Assembly (NCBI GenBank): GCA_947074335.1
Contig: CAMTPG010000027.1
Location: 1 to 14,412, forward strand
Origin: an uncultured Parabacteroides sp.
Lineage (GTDB): Bacteria > Bacteroidota > Bacteroidia > Bacteroidales > Tannerellaceae
DNA: 14,412 bases
Direction of reading: 5' to 3'
The notes beneath the pieces were generated by a model. The model ran no database searches. It was not told the origin of the DNA and was given only the letters and a program-made list of their open reading frames with translations. This document shows, in pieces, positions 1 through 8,500 of this stretch (within the stretch, counting starts at the first letter, position 1; the number at the start of each line of letters is the position of its first letter). Both the position numbers and the translations under genes were made by a program.

Positions 1-18
1 CGTGTGCTCTTCCGATCT
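1..18 (+). other. Illumina adapter remnant (not genomic)
   Basis: The 18 bases are identical to the 3' end of the Illumina TruSeq read-2 adapter (CGTGTGCTCTTCCGATCT). This is known synthetic sequence, not bacterial DNA. It implies the window begins at the raw end of an assembled contig that was not trimmed. Confidence 0.95.
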
Positions 19-49
19 TTCTCAGATTTTTCTCAGATTTTTCTCAGAT
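19..49 (+). repeat. 11-bp tandem repeat, 2.8 copies
   Basis: The unit TTCTCAGATTT occurs twice perfectly (19-29, 30-40) and a third time as TTCTCAGAT (41-49), directly abutting the adapter. It may be a real short tandem array, or an assembly artefact created where reads run into adapter; the sequence alone cannot decide. Confidence 0.6.
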
Positions 50-487
50 CCGCCATTTTCCCACCTTATTATATATTAAAAAGAAAAAAGAAAGGGATTT
101 TTTTTTAAAAAATCTGGCCATCCGGATATAACAGCCATGCAAAATGATTTTTCAGGTTGTATCGGGTTCAAATTCGTAGAACTGCAGATTCGGATTTCAG
201 ACAGCTGCTGCGGCTTTGTTTTGTGGAACCTTCAGATGATACGGGCTGCTTCAACGGGTAAAAAACCGGAAGGCGTAAAATAAGCCCTCTAAGATGGTAT
301 TTATACAGTTTGCATATCCGTATATCAAAAACAACTTTAAATCAGTCAGAAGGGCTTAAACTGTGTAAATTCAGCAAGTCGTGTATGGTGTTTGATGCCG
401 ACAGCAAAGAAACCGACAAACCTGATCCGGCTTAATAAAAGAAAAGAGAAAACGGAAGGATAGCAGTTCTTATTTTGCAATTAAGGG
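50..487. other. Gene-free stretch, possible decayed or structured element
   Basis: No recognisable gene. The longest open frame is 137-283 on the plus strand (48 codons, no family recognised); the same frame is then broken by stops at 281, 290 and 338 and stays open again to the stop at 461. Inverted repeats lie at 281-288/351-358 (8 bp, perfect) and 300-311/358-369 (11 of 12 bp); their interleaved order is that of a pseudoknot or of two mutually exclusive hairpins. No promoter of the Bacteroidales type is obvious. It could be a dispersed non-coding element or a gene remnant. Confidence 0.4.
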
Positions 488-529
488 AATAAATGGAGAA
501 TAAATGGAGAATAAATGGAGAATAAATAG
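488..529 (+). repeat. 11-bp tandem repeat, 3.8 copies
   Basis: The unit AATAAATGGAG is repeated exactly at 488-498, 499-509 and 510-520, with a partial, diverged fourth copy at 521-529. It lies in AT-rich non-coding DNA; copy number is likely to vary by slippage. Confidence 0.85.
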
Positions 530-530
530 C

Positions 531-590
531 ATTATTTATAACGGATAAATATAAAATAAATAAGCTTTATTTATGACGGATAAATATAAA
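531..590 (+). repeat. Pair of ~25-bp imperfect direct repeats
   Basis: Bases 531-555 and 566-590 share the core ACGGATAAATATAAA (541-555 and 576-590) preceded by a nearly identical TTATTTAT stretch. Between and partly overlapping them is a small inverted repeat (ATAAATA/TATTTAT around AGCTT, about 556-574). Function unknown; possibly protein-binding repeats, or simply low-complexity duplication. Confidence 0.6.
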
Positions 591-637
591 TAATATCATT
601 TAATAAGCAAATTAATGTACATAATAATTCAATAATC

Positions 638-660
638 GGAGGTGATAATTAGTGGAATAA
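638..660 (+). promoter_or_regulatory. Strong Shine-Dalgarno followed by GTG-GAA-TAA
   Basis: GGAGGTGAT (638-646) matches the complement of the 16S rRNA 3' end over nine bases. Nine bases after its GGAGG core a GTG (652-654) is followed by one sense codon and the stop TAA (658-660). No longer gene follows in that frame. A perfect palindrome begins 25 bases later (685). Shine-Dalgarno motifs are rare before genes in Bacteroidota, so this may be a regulatory leader or a chance match in non-coding DNA. Confidence 0.3.
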
Positions 661-684
661 GCATAACGGAGCGTTGGCGGAAAT

Positions 685-746
685 ATCCCCTTGCAAGGGG
701 ATCCAAATCCTTTTACAAAGGAGAAAAAATCCCTTTGCAAGGAATT
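685..746. repeat. Three related short palindromes (REP-like cluster)
   Basis: ATCCCCTTGCAAGGGGAT (685-702) is a perfect 18-bp palindrome. It is followed by TCCTTT-TAC-AAAGGA (708-722) and by 728-746, in which AAT-C-CCTT pairs with AAGG-A-ATT around TGC with one mismatch. All three share the theme TCC..TT(G/T)CAA..GGA and are spaced about 20 bp, as expected of a clustered repetitive extragenic palindrome. A dispersed REP family is an inference; no other copy was seen in this window. Confidence 0.65.
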
Positions 747-880
747 TTCAAACCACTTATAGTATGATACAAAAACATAAATGCACCGTTCGTTTTTCAG
801 GCAATCGGCTGATGAAGGAAATCCGGGTATCTGATTTTAGATGGCAGGATTGAGACCGGCCTTTTATAGCGGGTATATAA

Positions 881-912
881 AAAAGGGAGATTCCGAAAAG
901 AATCTCCCTTTT
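881..912 (-). terminator. Intrinsic terminator of the mfd-ligase-mannosidase cluster
   Basis: A perfect 13-bp stem (881-893 with 900-912, core GGGAGATTC/GAATCTCCC) encloses a six-base loop. Read on the minus strand it ends in six U residues, the last two just past the stem. It starts 42 bp after the stop codon of the beta-mannosidase. The A-rich and T-rich flanks on both sides could make it work in both directions, insulating the mannosidase from the repeat-rich region at the contig end. Confidence 0.9.
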
Positions 913-954
913 TCAGGATAGCGCGAAGAAAATCGCACTGTATTTTTCTGTTAG

Positions 955-3558
955 TTAATACGCATCGGCAATGCTCTCGATTTTGAGCTGTTTATCGAAC
1001 GTGGCTTTATCGAGCGTTGTAGTTACGTGAACGGTAACAGGATCGCCCGGAAGCAGGTCGAAATAGTTGTCGGAGAAGAAATTGTCGATACCGTCGATAC
1101 TCAGGAATACGCCGCGGGCGATGACATCGCTGGTTACGGTAACATCGAAACCGCCGGCAGCAGGAACCGAAGTAAACTGAATGTTGGCCTGCGGGAATTC
1201 GATATCTTTATAACGGGTAAAGAAGTAGTTGTTTGAATACATCTCGCCATCTTTACCGTTTTCGATGAAACGGGTATTGAGCATCACCTCGTTAGGCAGT
1301 TTGCCCTGCAATACATCGGCTACCGGTACAGCGTACTGGATGGTGCTGTTGTTGGCAGGAACGGTTACGGCCATCTCTTTATTGTAAAGCACATTGCCCT
1401 GCAGATCGAGCAGACGTACGATGAGTGTGCCTTTCACGGCTTTCAGGCGATCGGATACGATGTACACATTCAGTGTATCGTTCTCGGCCAGCGGTGATAC
1501 GAGAATATCGCGGAAGGCTTTTTTCGTGAAGTAGTGCTGTGCTTTCCAGCGGTCGTAATAGTCGCGGCTCGACCAGGATGCTACCGGCCAGCAGTCGTTA
1601 TGTTGCCAGAACAGTGTACCCATGTTGTAAGGCATCATGCGGCGGTGTGCTTCGATGGCTGTTTTGATGGCGTCGCCCTGCAGCAGCTGACCCATATACA
1701 GGAAGTTCGGGAAATCTTTGGGCTGACGATATTCGTTGAGCAGATACCACTCGATCAGACCGTTGGCATGACTGCCGCCACGCTGGTGGGCCATCATTAC
1801 ATCCGAGTAGATGTCGTGGTCGCGCGCTTCGGGAGCATACTGCAGTACCGACTGGTATTCGGGGAACGACTGGAAGCCGTATTCGGAGAAGAAACGGGCT
1901 GTGATTTTGTTGTAATTCGCAATCGAATCTTTGGCATGCCATACACCCCAGTAGTGTGCATCGCCGTTCGGGTTCCAGTTTTCTTTGCCGCTTTCGCATT
2001 TGGCATCCGGATCGCCGCCATAAGGCGAAGAGGGCCAGTAGAATGCACCCGGATCATATTCGTCTACTACTTCGGGAAGCAGTTTATGGAACAGATCTTT
2101 ATCATCTTTACGCATCATTTCGAGAGCGCCCAGTGCTTCGTATTTCGGTGTCCATCCCCAGTTGAACCAGGCGGTATGGTTTTCGTTGTTTCCACACCAG
2201 ATGGCAATACAGGGATGATTGCGCAAACGAATCACATTATCGATAGCCTCCTGACGGATATTGTCAAGACGCTCTTCATTCATCGGGTAGGTGGCGCAGG
2301 CAAACATAAAGTCCTGCCAAACCATGATTCCGTATTTATCGCACAGGTCGTAGAATATCTGATTTTCGTAGATACCACCGCCCCAGATGCGCAGCATATT
2401 CATATTGGCATTAACGGCATCGAGGATTGTTTTTTCGTAACGCTCGGGCGATACACGCGGCAGGAAATTATCCTGCGGGATGTAATTGGCACCTTTGGCA
2501 AATACGGGCACGCCGTTAAGCTCAAAGTAGAAGGTGGTGCCGGCTTCGTCTTTATCGCGTACCACGCGCAGACTGCGGAAACCGATGTTGGTGGTTTTCT
2601 GGTCTGCCAGTGTACCATCCATGGTGATTTTTGCCGTGAACGGATACAGATGTGCTTCGCCAAGTCCGTTGCTCCACCACAGTTTGGGGTTGTTTACGGC
2701 TACCTGTGTTTCAATCACATTCTGTCCGGGTTGTACCTGAACGGTTTTAGTCCAGTTGTTTTTCAATCCGTCGGCCGCAAGGTTCAGCGTTGCTTTACCG
2801 GCTTTGTCGGCAATGATAGTGGCGCGAACCGTCATTTCGGCACGTTTAGCCGTAACGTTAGTCTGCTGATACTGCATATTATCAATGCGTGCATCGTTCC
2901 AGCCAATCAGATAAACAGGGCGCCAGATGCCGCTGGTAACCAAACGTGGCCCCCAGTCCCAACCATAATGATAACCCGCTTTACGGGCAAATACGCCTAC
3001 CTTTTTATCGAACATACCGCCATTTTCAGACTGGTCATTTCCCGATTCAATCGGATAGGGGAAGGCATCGAAATTGGGCAGATCCACCTTGATAGGCGAA
3101 TGAAAATAAACACGCAGCTCATTGCCTTCGGGTTTCAGAATGCCTTTTACGGGAATAGTCCATTCGCGAAACATATTGTTGGCTTTCAGAATCAGCGAAT
3201 CGTTCAGGTATACATCTGCGTACGTGTCTAATCCTTCAAACTCAAGGTCGATATTGTCTTTACCGAAAAGTGCCGGATCTACATTGAGTGTCATTTTATA
3301 TTCCCAGTCTTCTTTATCTACCCATTGAACACCGCGTTCGTTAAGGCGATAATAGGGATCTTCGATGATGTCATTGTCCATCAGATCGGTATGAACCACA
3401 CCGGGTACGGTGGCAGGATACCAGTTATTGCCACGTACCTGCTTAAACGTCCATCCGTTATCGATGTTTTGTTTAGCAACGCCGTCGGCCATTGCCGGTG
3501 TACCTGCTGCAAGAACAGATGCAAAAGCCATGGTTGTCAGAATTGATTTGTAACGCAT
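955..3558 (-). CDS. Secreted beta-mannosidase, glycoside hydrolase family 2
   Basis: An 867-residue exo-acting enzyme that removes terminal beta-linked mannose from glycans or mannooligosaccharides. Residues 1-24 form a signal peptide (basic N-end, hydrophobic core, AMA cleavage motif before D25), so it acts in the periplasm or outside; there is no lipobox. The order is GH2 jelly-roll domain (about 30-220, with the beta-mannosidase block YHYGWDWGPRLVTSGIWRP at 196-214), Ig-like domain (225-330), TIM barrel (335-690) and C-terminal beta domains (695-867). The acid/base is E459 in WCGNNE and the nucleophile E559 in FFSEYG, both intact. The length fits characterised Bacteroides enzymes. It is last in a minus-strand cluster, 40 bp after the acyl-CoA ligase, with an AT-rich leader and no Shine-Dalgarno. 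No SusC/SusD genes or other glycosidases are nearby, so it is not in a visible polysaccharide utilisation locus. Confidence 0.95.
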   Translation of the reverse strand: MRYKSILTTMAFASVLAAGTPAMADGVAKQNIDNGWTFKQVRGNNWYPATVPGVVHTDLMDNDIIEDPYYRLNERGVQWVDKEDWEYKMTLNVDPALFGKDNIDLEFEGLDTYADVYLNDSLILKANNMFREWTIPVKGILKPEGNELRVYFHSPIKVDLPNFDAFPYPIESGNDQSENGGMFDKKVGVFARKAGYHYGWDWGPRLVTSGIWRPVYLIGWNDARIDNMQYQQTNVTAKRAEMTVRATIIADKAGKATLNLAADGLKNNWTKTVQVQPGQNVIETQVAVNNPKLWWSNGLGEAHLYPFTAKITMDGTLADQKTTNIGFRSLRVVRDKDEAGTTFYFELNGVPVFAKGANYIPQDNFLPRVSPERYEKTILDAVNANMNMLRIWGGGIYENQIFYDLCDKYGIMVWQDFMFACATYPMNEERLDNIRQEAIDNVIRLRNHPCIAIWCGNNENHTAWFNWGWTPKYEALGALEMMRKDDKDLFHKLLPEVVDEYDPGAFYWPSSPYGGDPDAKCESGKENWNPNGDAHYWGVWHAKDSIANYNKITARFFSEYGFQSFPEYQSVLQYAPEARDHDIYSDVMMAHQRGGSHANGLIEWYLLNEYRQPKDFPNFLYMGQLLQGDAIKTAIEAHRRMMPYNMGTLFWQHNDCWPVASWSSRDYYDRWKAQHYFTKKAFRDILVSPLAENDTLNVYIVSDRLKAVKGTLIVRLLDLQGNVLYNKEMAVTVPANNSTIQYAVPVADVLQGKLPNEVMLNTRFIENGKDGEMYSNNYFFTRYKDIEFPQANIQFTSVPAAGGFDVTVTSDVIARGVFLSIDGIDNFFSDNYFDLLPGDPVTVHVTTTLDKATFDKQLKIESIADAY

Positions 3559-3598
3559 AATTTTTAAAACTTGATTAATGATTTATTTCTGTTTGTAA

Positions 3599-5521
3599 TT
3601 ATTCTTTTTGGGGTTTACCGGTGAGTGCCTCAATGTTCCAGGCATTGACCGGTTGTTTGCCTTCGGGCGTGTAAAGCTGACTGATGCGTCCGGCATAGGT
3701 TTTCTCTACTTTGCCGCGTACAATCTTCATGGTGCTGTTTACCATGCCGTTTTGTTCGGTAAAGGGTTCGGGCAGCACGGCGAAAGTGGCGGGCAGCCAG
3801 CGATCGGGGAAGAGTTGGGCCAGATCGCCGCCTTTGCGGAAACGGTTCAAATCATCCTGAATGATGCGGATGGCGGCTTCGGCACCGGTATGGCTGGTAA
3901 GCTTGTGATGAGCTTCGGCCAGCTTTTTCTTCAGATATTCTTTGTTGGGTACAAGCAGGGCCACGGTATACGGGCTCTGATTGTTGTAAAGCAGCACCTG
4001 ATCTACCGAGGGCAGATGCTCTGCGATGGCCTCTTCGATGCCTTCGGGGCTGTATTTTTCGCCGTCGCCTGAGATAAGGAGACTTTTAAAGCGCCCCAGC
4101 ACATAGAGTAATCCGTCGCGACCGTAATAGCCCATATCGCCTGTGTGTAACCAGCCGTTACGCAGTGTCTCGGCCGTGGCTGCCGGATTTTTCCAGTAAC
4201 CGGCCATCACATTTTCGCCCCGTACCACGATCTCGCCGGTTTCGCCCAGCGGCATTTCGTTGCCGTCGGCATCGCAGATTTTCAGCTCGATGGGATTAAC
4301 CAGTACGCCGCTGCTGCCGAAGGTATGTTTGGCCGGACCGTTGGTCGAGATTACAGGTGTGGCCTCGCTCAGGCCGTAGCCCTGATACATAGGCAGGCCG
4401 ATGGCATAATAAAATTTCTGCAAATCTTTATCCAGCAGCGCACCGCCTCCGATGAAGAAACGCAGGTTGCCTCCGAAGTTCTCGCGTACTTTGCTGAATA
4501 TAAGCTTGTCGAAAAGTTGTACGGCAGGTTTCAGGAGCATGCGGTGTCCGCGTCCTTTATAGTCGCCGCCATTCCCGTTGTAAATATAGGCCGTACGCAG
4601 TGCCAGGTTAAACAAACGTTCGGTTTGCGGCCCCTGTTTGCGAATGCCCTGTTCAATATTTTTCTTAAAATTTTTGGCCAGCGCAGGTACACTCAGTATC
4701 AGACTGGGTTTAAACTCTTTGATGTTGACGGGGATGTTTTTCAGTGTCTCCATGCCGGTACGTCCCACCTGAACCGTGGCTACCGAGGCACCTTTCGTCA
4801 TAAAGATATAGAAGCCCACCACATGCGCAAAACAGTGGTCGAGCGGCAAAATAACAAGTGTGCGCCAGGTGCTGTCGATGTCGATACACGAAAGCGACTG
4901 ATCTACATTGGCGGTATAATTGCGATGCGTAAGAATCACGCCTTTCGGATCGGCAGTTGTACCCGAAGTATAAGTAATAGTGGCCGGATCATCGTTTTGC
5001 AGCGATCGTCCGATGGCCAGAAATTCTTCTGTCGGGTGTTCGGTCAGGTATTTACGGCCTGCCGCAACCACATCCTCCAGGGCGATCTCTTTGGGCTGAT
5101 AACTTTTTTGGGTATCCATCACAATCACCTTTTCTACCTGCGGCAGGCGGTCGATGATTTTACGGATTTTGGGCAGTTGCTGTCCGCTTACAAGGATGTA
5201 TTTTACATCGGCATGTGTAAGGCGGAAAAGCAGATCGTTGGCCTCTTCGAGTTTTACCGAAAGCGGCACATTCACGGCGCCGGCATAAAACATGGCCAGC
5301 TCGCCGATGATCCAGGCATTGCGGCCTTCGCTGAGCAGTGCCATATGATCGCCTTTTTGTACGCCTAAAGCCACAAAACCGGCACCCAGATCATAAACCT
5401 GATCGCGTACTTCGGCGAAGGTGGCCGGTTCAAATTCATCTTTTGTTTTCTCCCACAGAAAGGGATTGGCGGCGTAGTCGGCTACAGCCTGCTCGAAAGC
5501 ATCTACAAGTGTCTTTTTCAT
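3599..5521 (-). CDS. Long-chain fatty acyl-CoA ligase (AMP-binding, FAA1-like)
   Basis: A 640-residue cytosolic member of the adenylate-forming superfamily, expected to activate fatty acids with ATP and join them to CoA. Visible motifs, in order: the phosphate-binding loop YTSGTTADPKG (184-194), the GYGLSEATP adenine-binding block (381-389), GWLHTGD (456-462), GRFKSLLISGDGEKYSP (476-492) at the hinge, and a C-terminal TMKIVRGKV (597-605) that carries the adenylation lysine, probably K604. The insert and length match the long-chain FAA1/ACSL group rather than short-chain acetyl-CoA synthetases. Its ATG lies 11 bp after the mfd stop, so the two are almost surely cotranscribed. Chain-length preference cannot be read from sequence; the role may be recycling of membrane or host fatty acids. 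Confidence 0.93.
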   Translation of the reverse strand: MKKTLVDAFEQAVADYAANPFLWEKTKDEFEPATFAEVRDQVYDLGAGFVALGVQKGDHMALLSEGRNAWIIGELAMFYAGAVNVPLSVKLEEANDLLFRLTHADVKYILVSGQQLPKIRKIIDRLPQVEKVIVMDTQKSYQPKEIALEDVVAAGRKYLTEHPTEEFLAIGRSLQNDDPATITYTSGTTADPKGVILTHRNYTANVDQSLSCIDIDSTWRTLVILPLDHCFAHVVGFYIFMTKGASVATVQVGRTGMETLKNIPVNIKEFKPSLILSVPALAKNFKKNIEQGIRKQGPQTERLFNLALRTAYIYNGNGGDYKGRGHRMLLKPAVQLFDKLIFSKVRENFGGNLRFFIGGGALLDKDLQKFYYAIGLPMYQGYGLSEATPVISTNGPAKHTFGSSGVLVNPIELKICDADGNEMPLGETGEIVVRGENVMAGYWKNPAATAETLRNGWLHTGDMGYYGRDGLLYVLGRFKSLLISGDGEKYSPEGIEEAIAEHLPSVDQVLLYNNQSPYTVALLVPNKEYLKKKLAEAHHKLTSHTGAEAAIRIIQDDLNRFRKGGDLAQLFPDRWLPATFAVLPEPFTEQNGMVNSTMKIVRGKVEKTYAGRISQLYTPEGKQPVNAWNIEALTGKPQKE

Positions 5522-5532
5522 GGATATCAGGA

Positions 5533-8500
5533 TTATAAAGTTGTTTGTATTTGTTCGATTTCCTGCAAATGTGCACAGGCCATTTCCACCGTCGAGACCT
5601 CTTTGATCACGATGCTTCGTTTGCCGTTCACCACACGCAAATTGCAGATTCTCGGATATTTTTGTATAAATGCCAATAATTTACCGAAGGCTTCACTCTG
5701 GTAGTAGGGACTGTCGGGATTGCTGACCAGGTACAAACTCATTTGCCCTTTTTTGAGTACGATTTTCTCGATACCCAATTGTTTGGCCAGCCGGCGTAGT
5801 CGTACCACGCGAATCAGCTCTTTGCCCTCTTTCGGGATGTTGCCGAAACGGTCTTTCAGTTTTTCGGTGAAGCGTTGAATATCGCGCTCTTCTTCCATCT
5901 TGTCCAGCTCACGATAGAGTGATATTCGCTCTGAATCGTTGGGGATATAGGTAGGCGCAAACATCAGTTCCAGATCACTTTCGATGAAAGTCTCGCGCAC
6001 ATAATGGCTGCCCGAATCCTGCTTTTCATCGTGTGTCCCGGCATACAGATCGGCAAACTCTTCCGCCTTCAGCTCATCTACAGCCTCTTCGAGGATTTTC
6101 TGATAGGTTTCGTAACCCAGATCGGCAATGAATCCGCTCTGTTCGGCTCCCAGCATATTGCCGGCGCCGCGAATATCCAGATCCTGCATGGAGATGTGGA
6201 TGCCGCTGCCCAGATCCGAGAAATTCTCGATAGCCTGCAGGCGGCGGCGTGCCTCCTGCGTAAGCGTGGAAAGGGGCGGAGAGAGCAGATAGCAAAAGGC
6301 TTTGCGATTGCTTCGGCCTACACGTCCGCGCAGCTGATGCAAATCGGACAGACCGAATTGCTGGGCGTTATTGATGATGATGGTATTGGCATTGGGCACA
6401 TCGATTCCACTTTCGATGATGCTGGTGGCTATCAATACATCATATTCGTAATTTACAAAATCGGAGAGTATCTTTTCCACTTTGTCGGGCTCCATCTGGC
6501 CGTGAGCCACCACCACGCGGGCATCGGGCACTTCGCGCCTGATTAAAGCCTCCATCTCGTGGATATTGGCGATGCGGTTGTTGATGAAGAATACCTGTCC
6601 GTTACGACTCATCTCGAAGTTGATGGCTTCGCGGATGATGTCGGGATTGAAGCGTTCCACTTCGGTTTGTACCGGATAGCGGTTGGGCGGCGGAGTTGTG
6701 ATGCTGCTCAGATCGCGTGCACCCATCAACGAGAACTGCAGGGTACGCGGAATGGGTGTGGCGGTCATGGTGAGTGTGTCCACATTGGCTTTCATGTGGC
6801 GCAGCTTTTCTTTGACCGAAACACCAAATTTCTGCTCTTCGTCGATGATGAGCAACCCTAAGTCTTTAAACTGCACATCCTTGCCCACAATACGATGCGT
6901 GCCGATCAGAATATTCACTTTGCCCTCTTTTACATCTTTGAGGATGGCGCGAATCTGGGCGGCTGTACGTGCCCGGCTGATGTATTCGATGCGACAGGGA
7001 AAATCCTTCAGTCGCTCCGAAAAGGTCTGATAGTGCTGGAAAGCCAGCACGGTGGTGGGCACAAGCACGGCAACCTGCTTATTATCGGCCACGGCTTTGA
7101 AAGCCGCGCGAATGGCTACTTCTGTTTTGCCGAAGCCCACATCACCGCAAATCAGGCGATCCATGGGGCGTTCGCTCTCCATATCCGCTTTTACATCGGC
7201 TGTGGCCTTCATCTGGTCGGGTGTATCTTCGTAGATGAAGCTGGCTTCGAGCTCGTGCTGCATAAAGCTGTCGGGACTGTATGTAAAGCCGGTTTCCTGT
7301 TTGCGCTTGGAATAAAGCAGAATCAGGTCGCGGGCAATATCTTTTACTTTCGATTTGGTGCGCTCTTTCATCTTCTCCCACGCGCCGGTACCGAGTTTGC
7401 TCAGTTTGGGCGGTTCGCCACTCTCTTTGCCTTTGTATTTGGAGAGTTTATGCAGCGAATGGATGCTGACGAAAATGATGTCGCTATTCTGATAGATCAG
7501 TTTGATGGCTTCCTGCAATTTGCCGTTTACTTCGGTGCGTACAAGGCCGCCAAACTGGCCGATGCCGTGATCGATATGCACAATGTAATCGCCGTTCGAG
7601 AACTGGTTCAGCTCTTTGAGCGTGAGCGACATCTTGCCGCTGCGTGCTTTATCGCTTTTGAGATTGAATTTATGGAAACGATCGAAAAGCTGATGATCGG
7701 TGAAGAAACAGCATTTCAGTGTTTCGTCGGCAAATCCGGCATGAATGGTTTTATTTACGCCGGTGAAGGGTATCTTATCATTACGATCTTCGAATATGGT
7801 GCGGATACGGGCAATCTGTTTGTCCTGATCGCTGAGCATATAAAGCGCGTACCCTTTATCGAGATAACGATGGAAGGATTCGCTTACCAGATCGAAGTTT
7901 TTATGAAATATAGGTTGCGGTTCGGCATGAAACGTGATGCCGGCATCGGGAATGCCGAAGGGGCGCAGACCGAAGTGCAGGCGACGAAAATCGAGGGTTT
8001 CGCGCACAAAGGCATCTCCGTCGATCAAACGTTTACGCATTTGTTCCAGGCCCGAAAACGAATCTTCGTCCTGAATGGCAGGCTCATCATTCCATACACT
8101 GTCCATGCGCTCTTTTACCCAGGCCAGATCTTTGAAGGCCAGCAGAGCCTCTTTGGGCAGGGAGCTGAGCAGCGAAACCATGGCATCGCCGGCTTTTCCC
8201 ATCTGGGGCACGATATAGATCTGATCGAGCTTCTCTTTAGAAAGCTGTGTTTCCACCTCGAAAGAACGGATGGTTTCCACTTCATCACCAAAAAAGTCGA
8301 TACGATAGGGAAACTCGAAGGAGTAGGAGTAAACATCGAGAATACTTCCGCGCAGGGCATATTGGCCGGGCTCATATACATAATCCACCTGTTCGAATCC
8401 GTACGAATCGAGCACATCCGAAACAAACATATTGTCGAGCTTTTCGCCTACACTGATCTTCAGCGTATTGCTTTGCAGGGTTTGTTGCGAAACTATCCGT

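Noticed and set aside
281..369. Insertion sequence ends
   Set aside because: Inverted repeats are present but there is no transposase, no target duplication was found, and the repeats are interleaved rather than flanking.
488..746. CRISPR array
   Set aside because: Repeats are only 11-25 bp, directly tandem or unevenly spaced, without unique spacers or cas genes.
1534..3231. 565-codon plus-strand ORF opposite the beta-mannosidase
   Set aside because: It is a mirror frame of a gene with intact catalytic motifs; its translation shows no domain and no promoter or leader precedes it.
4325..5368. 347-codon plus-strand ORF opposite the acyl-CoA ligase
   Set aside because: Shadow of a gene whose minus-strand motifs are all intact.
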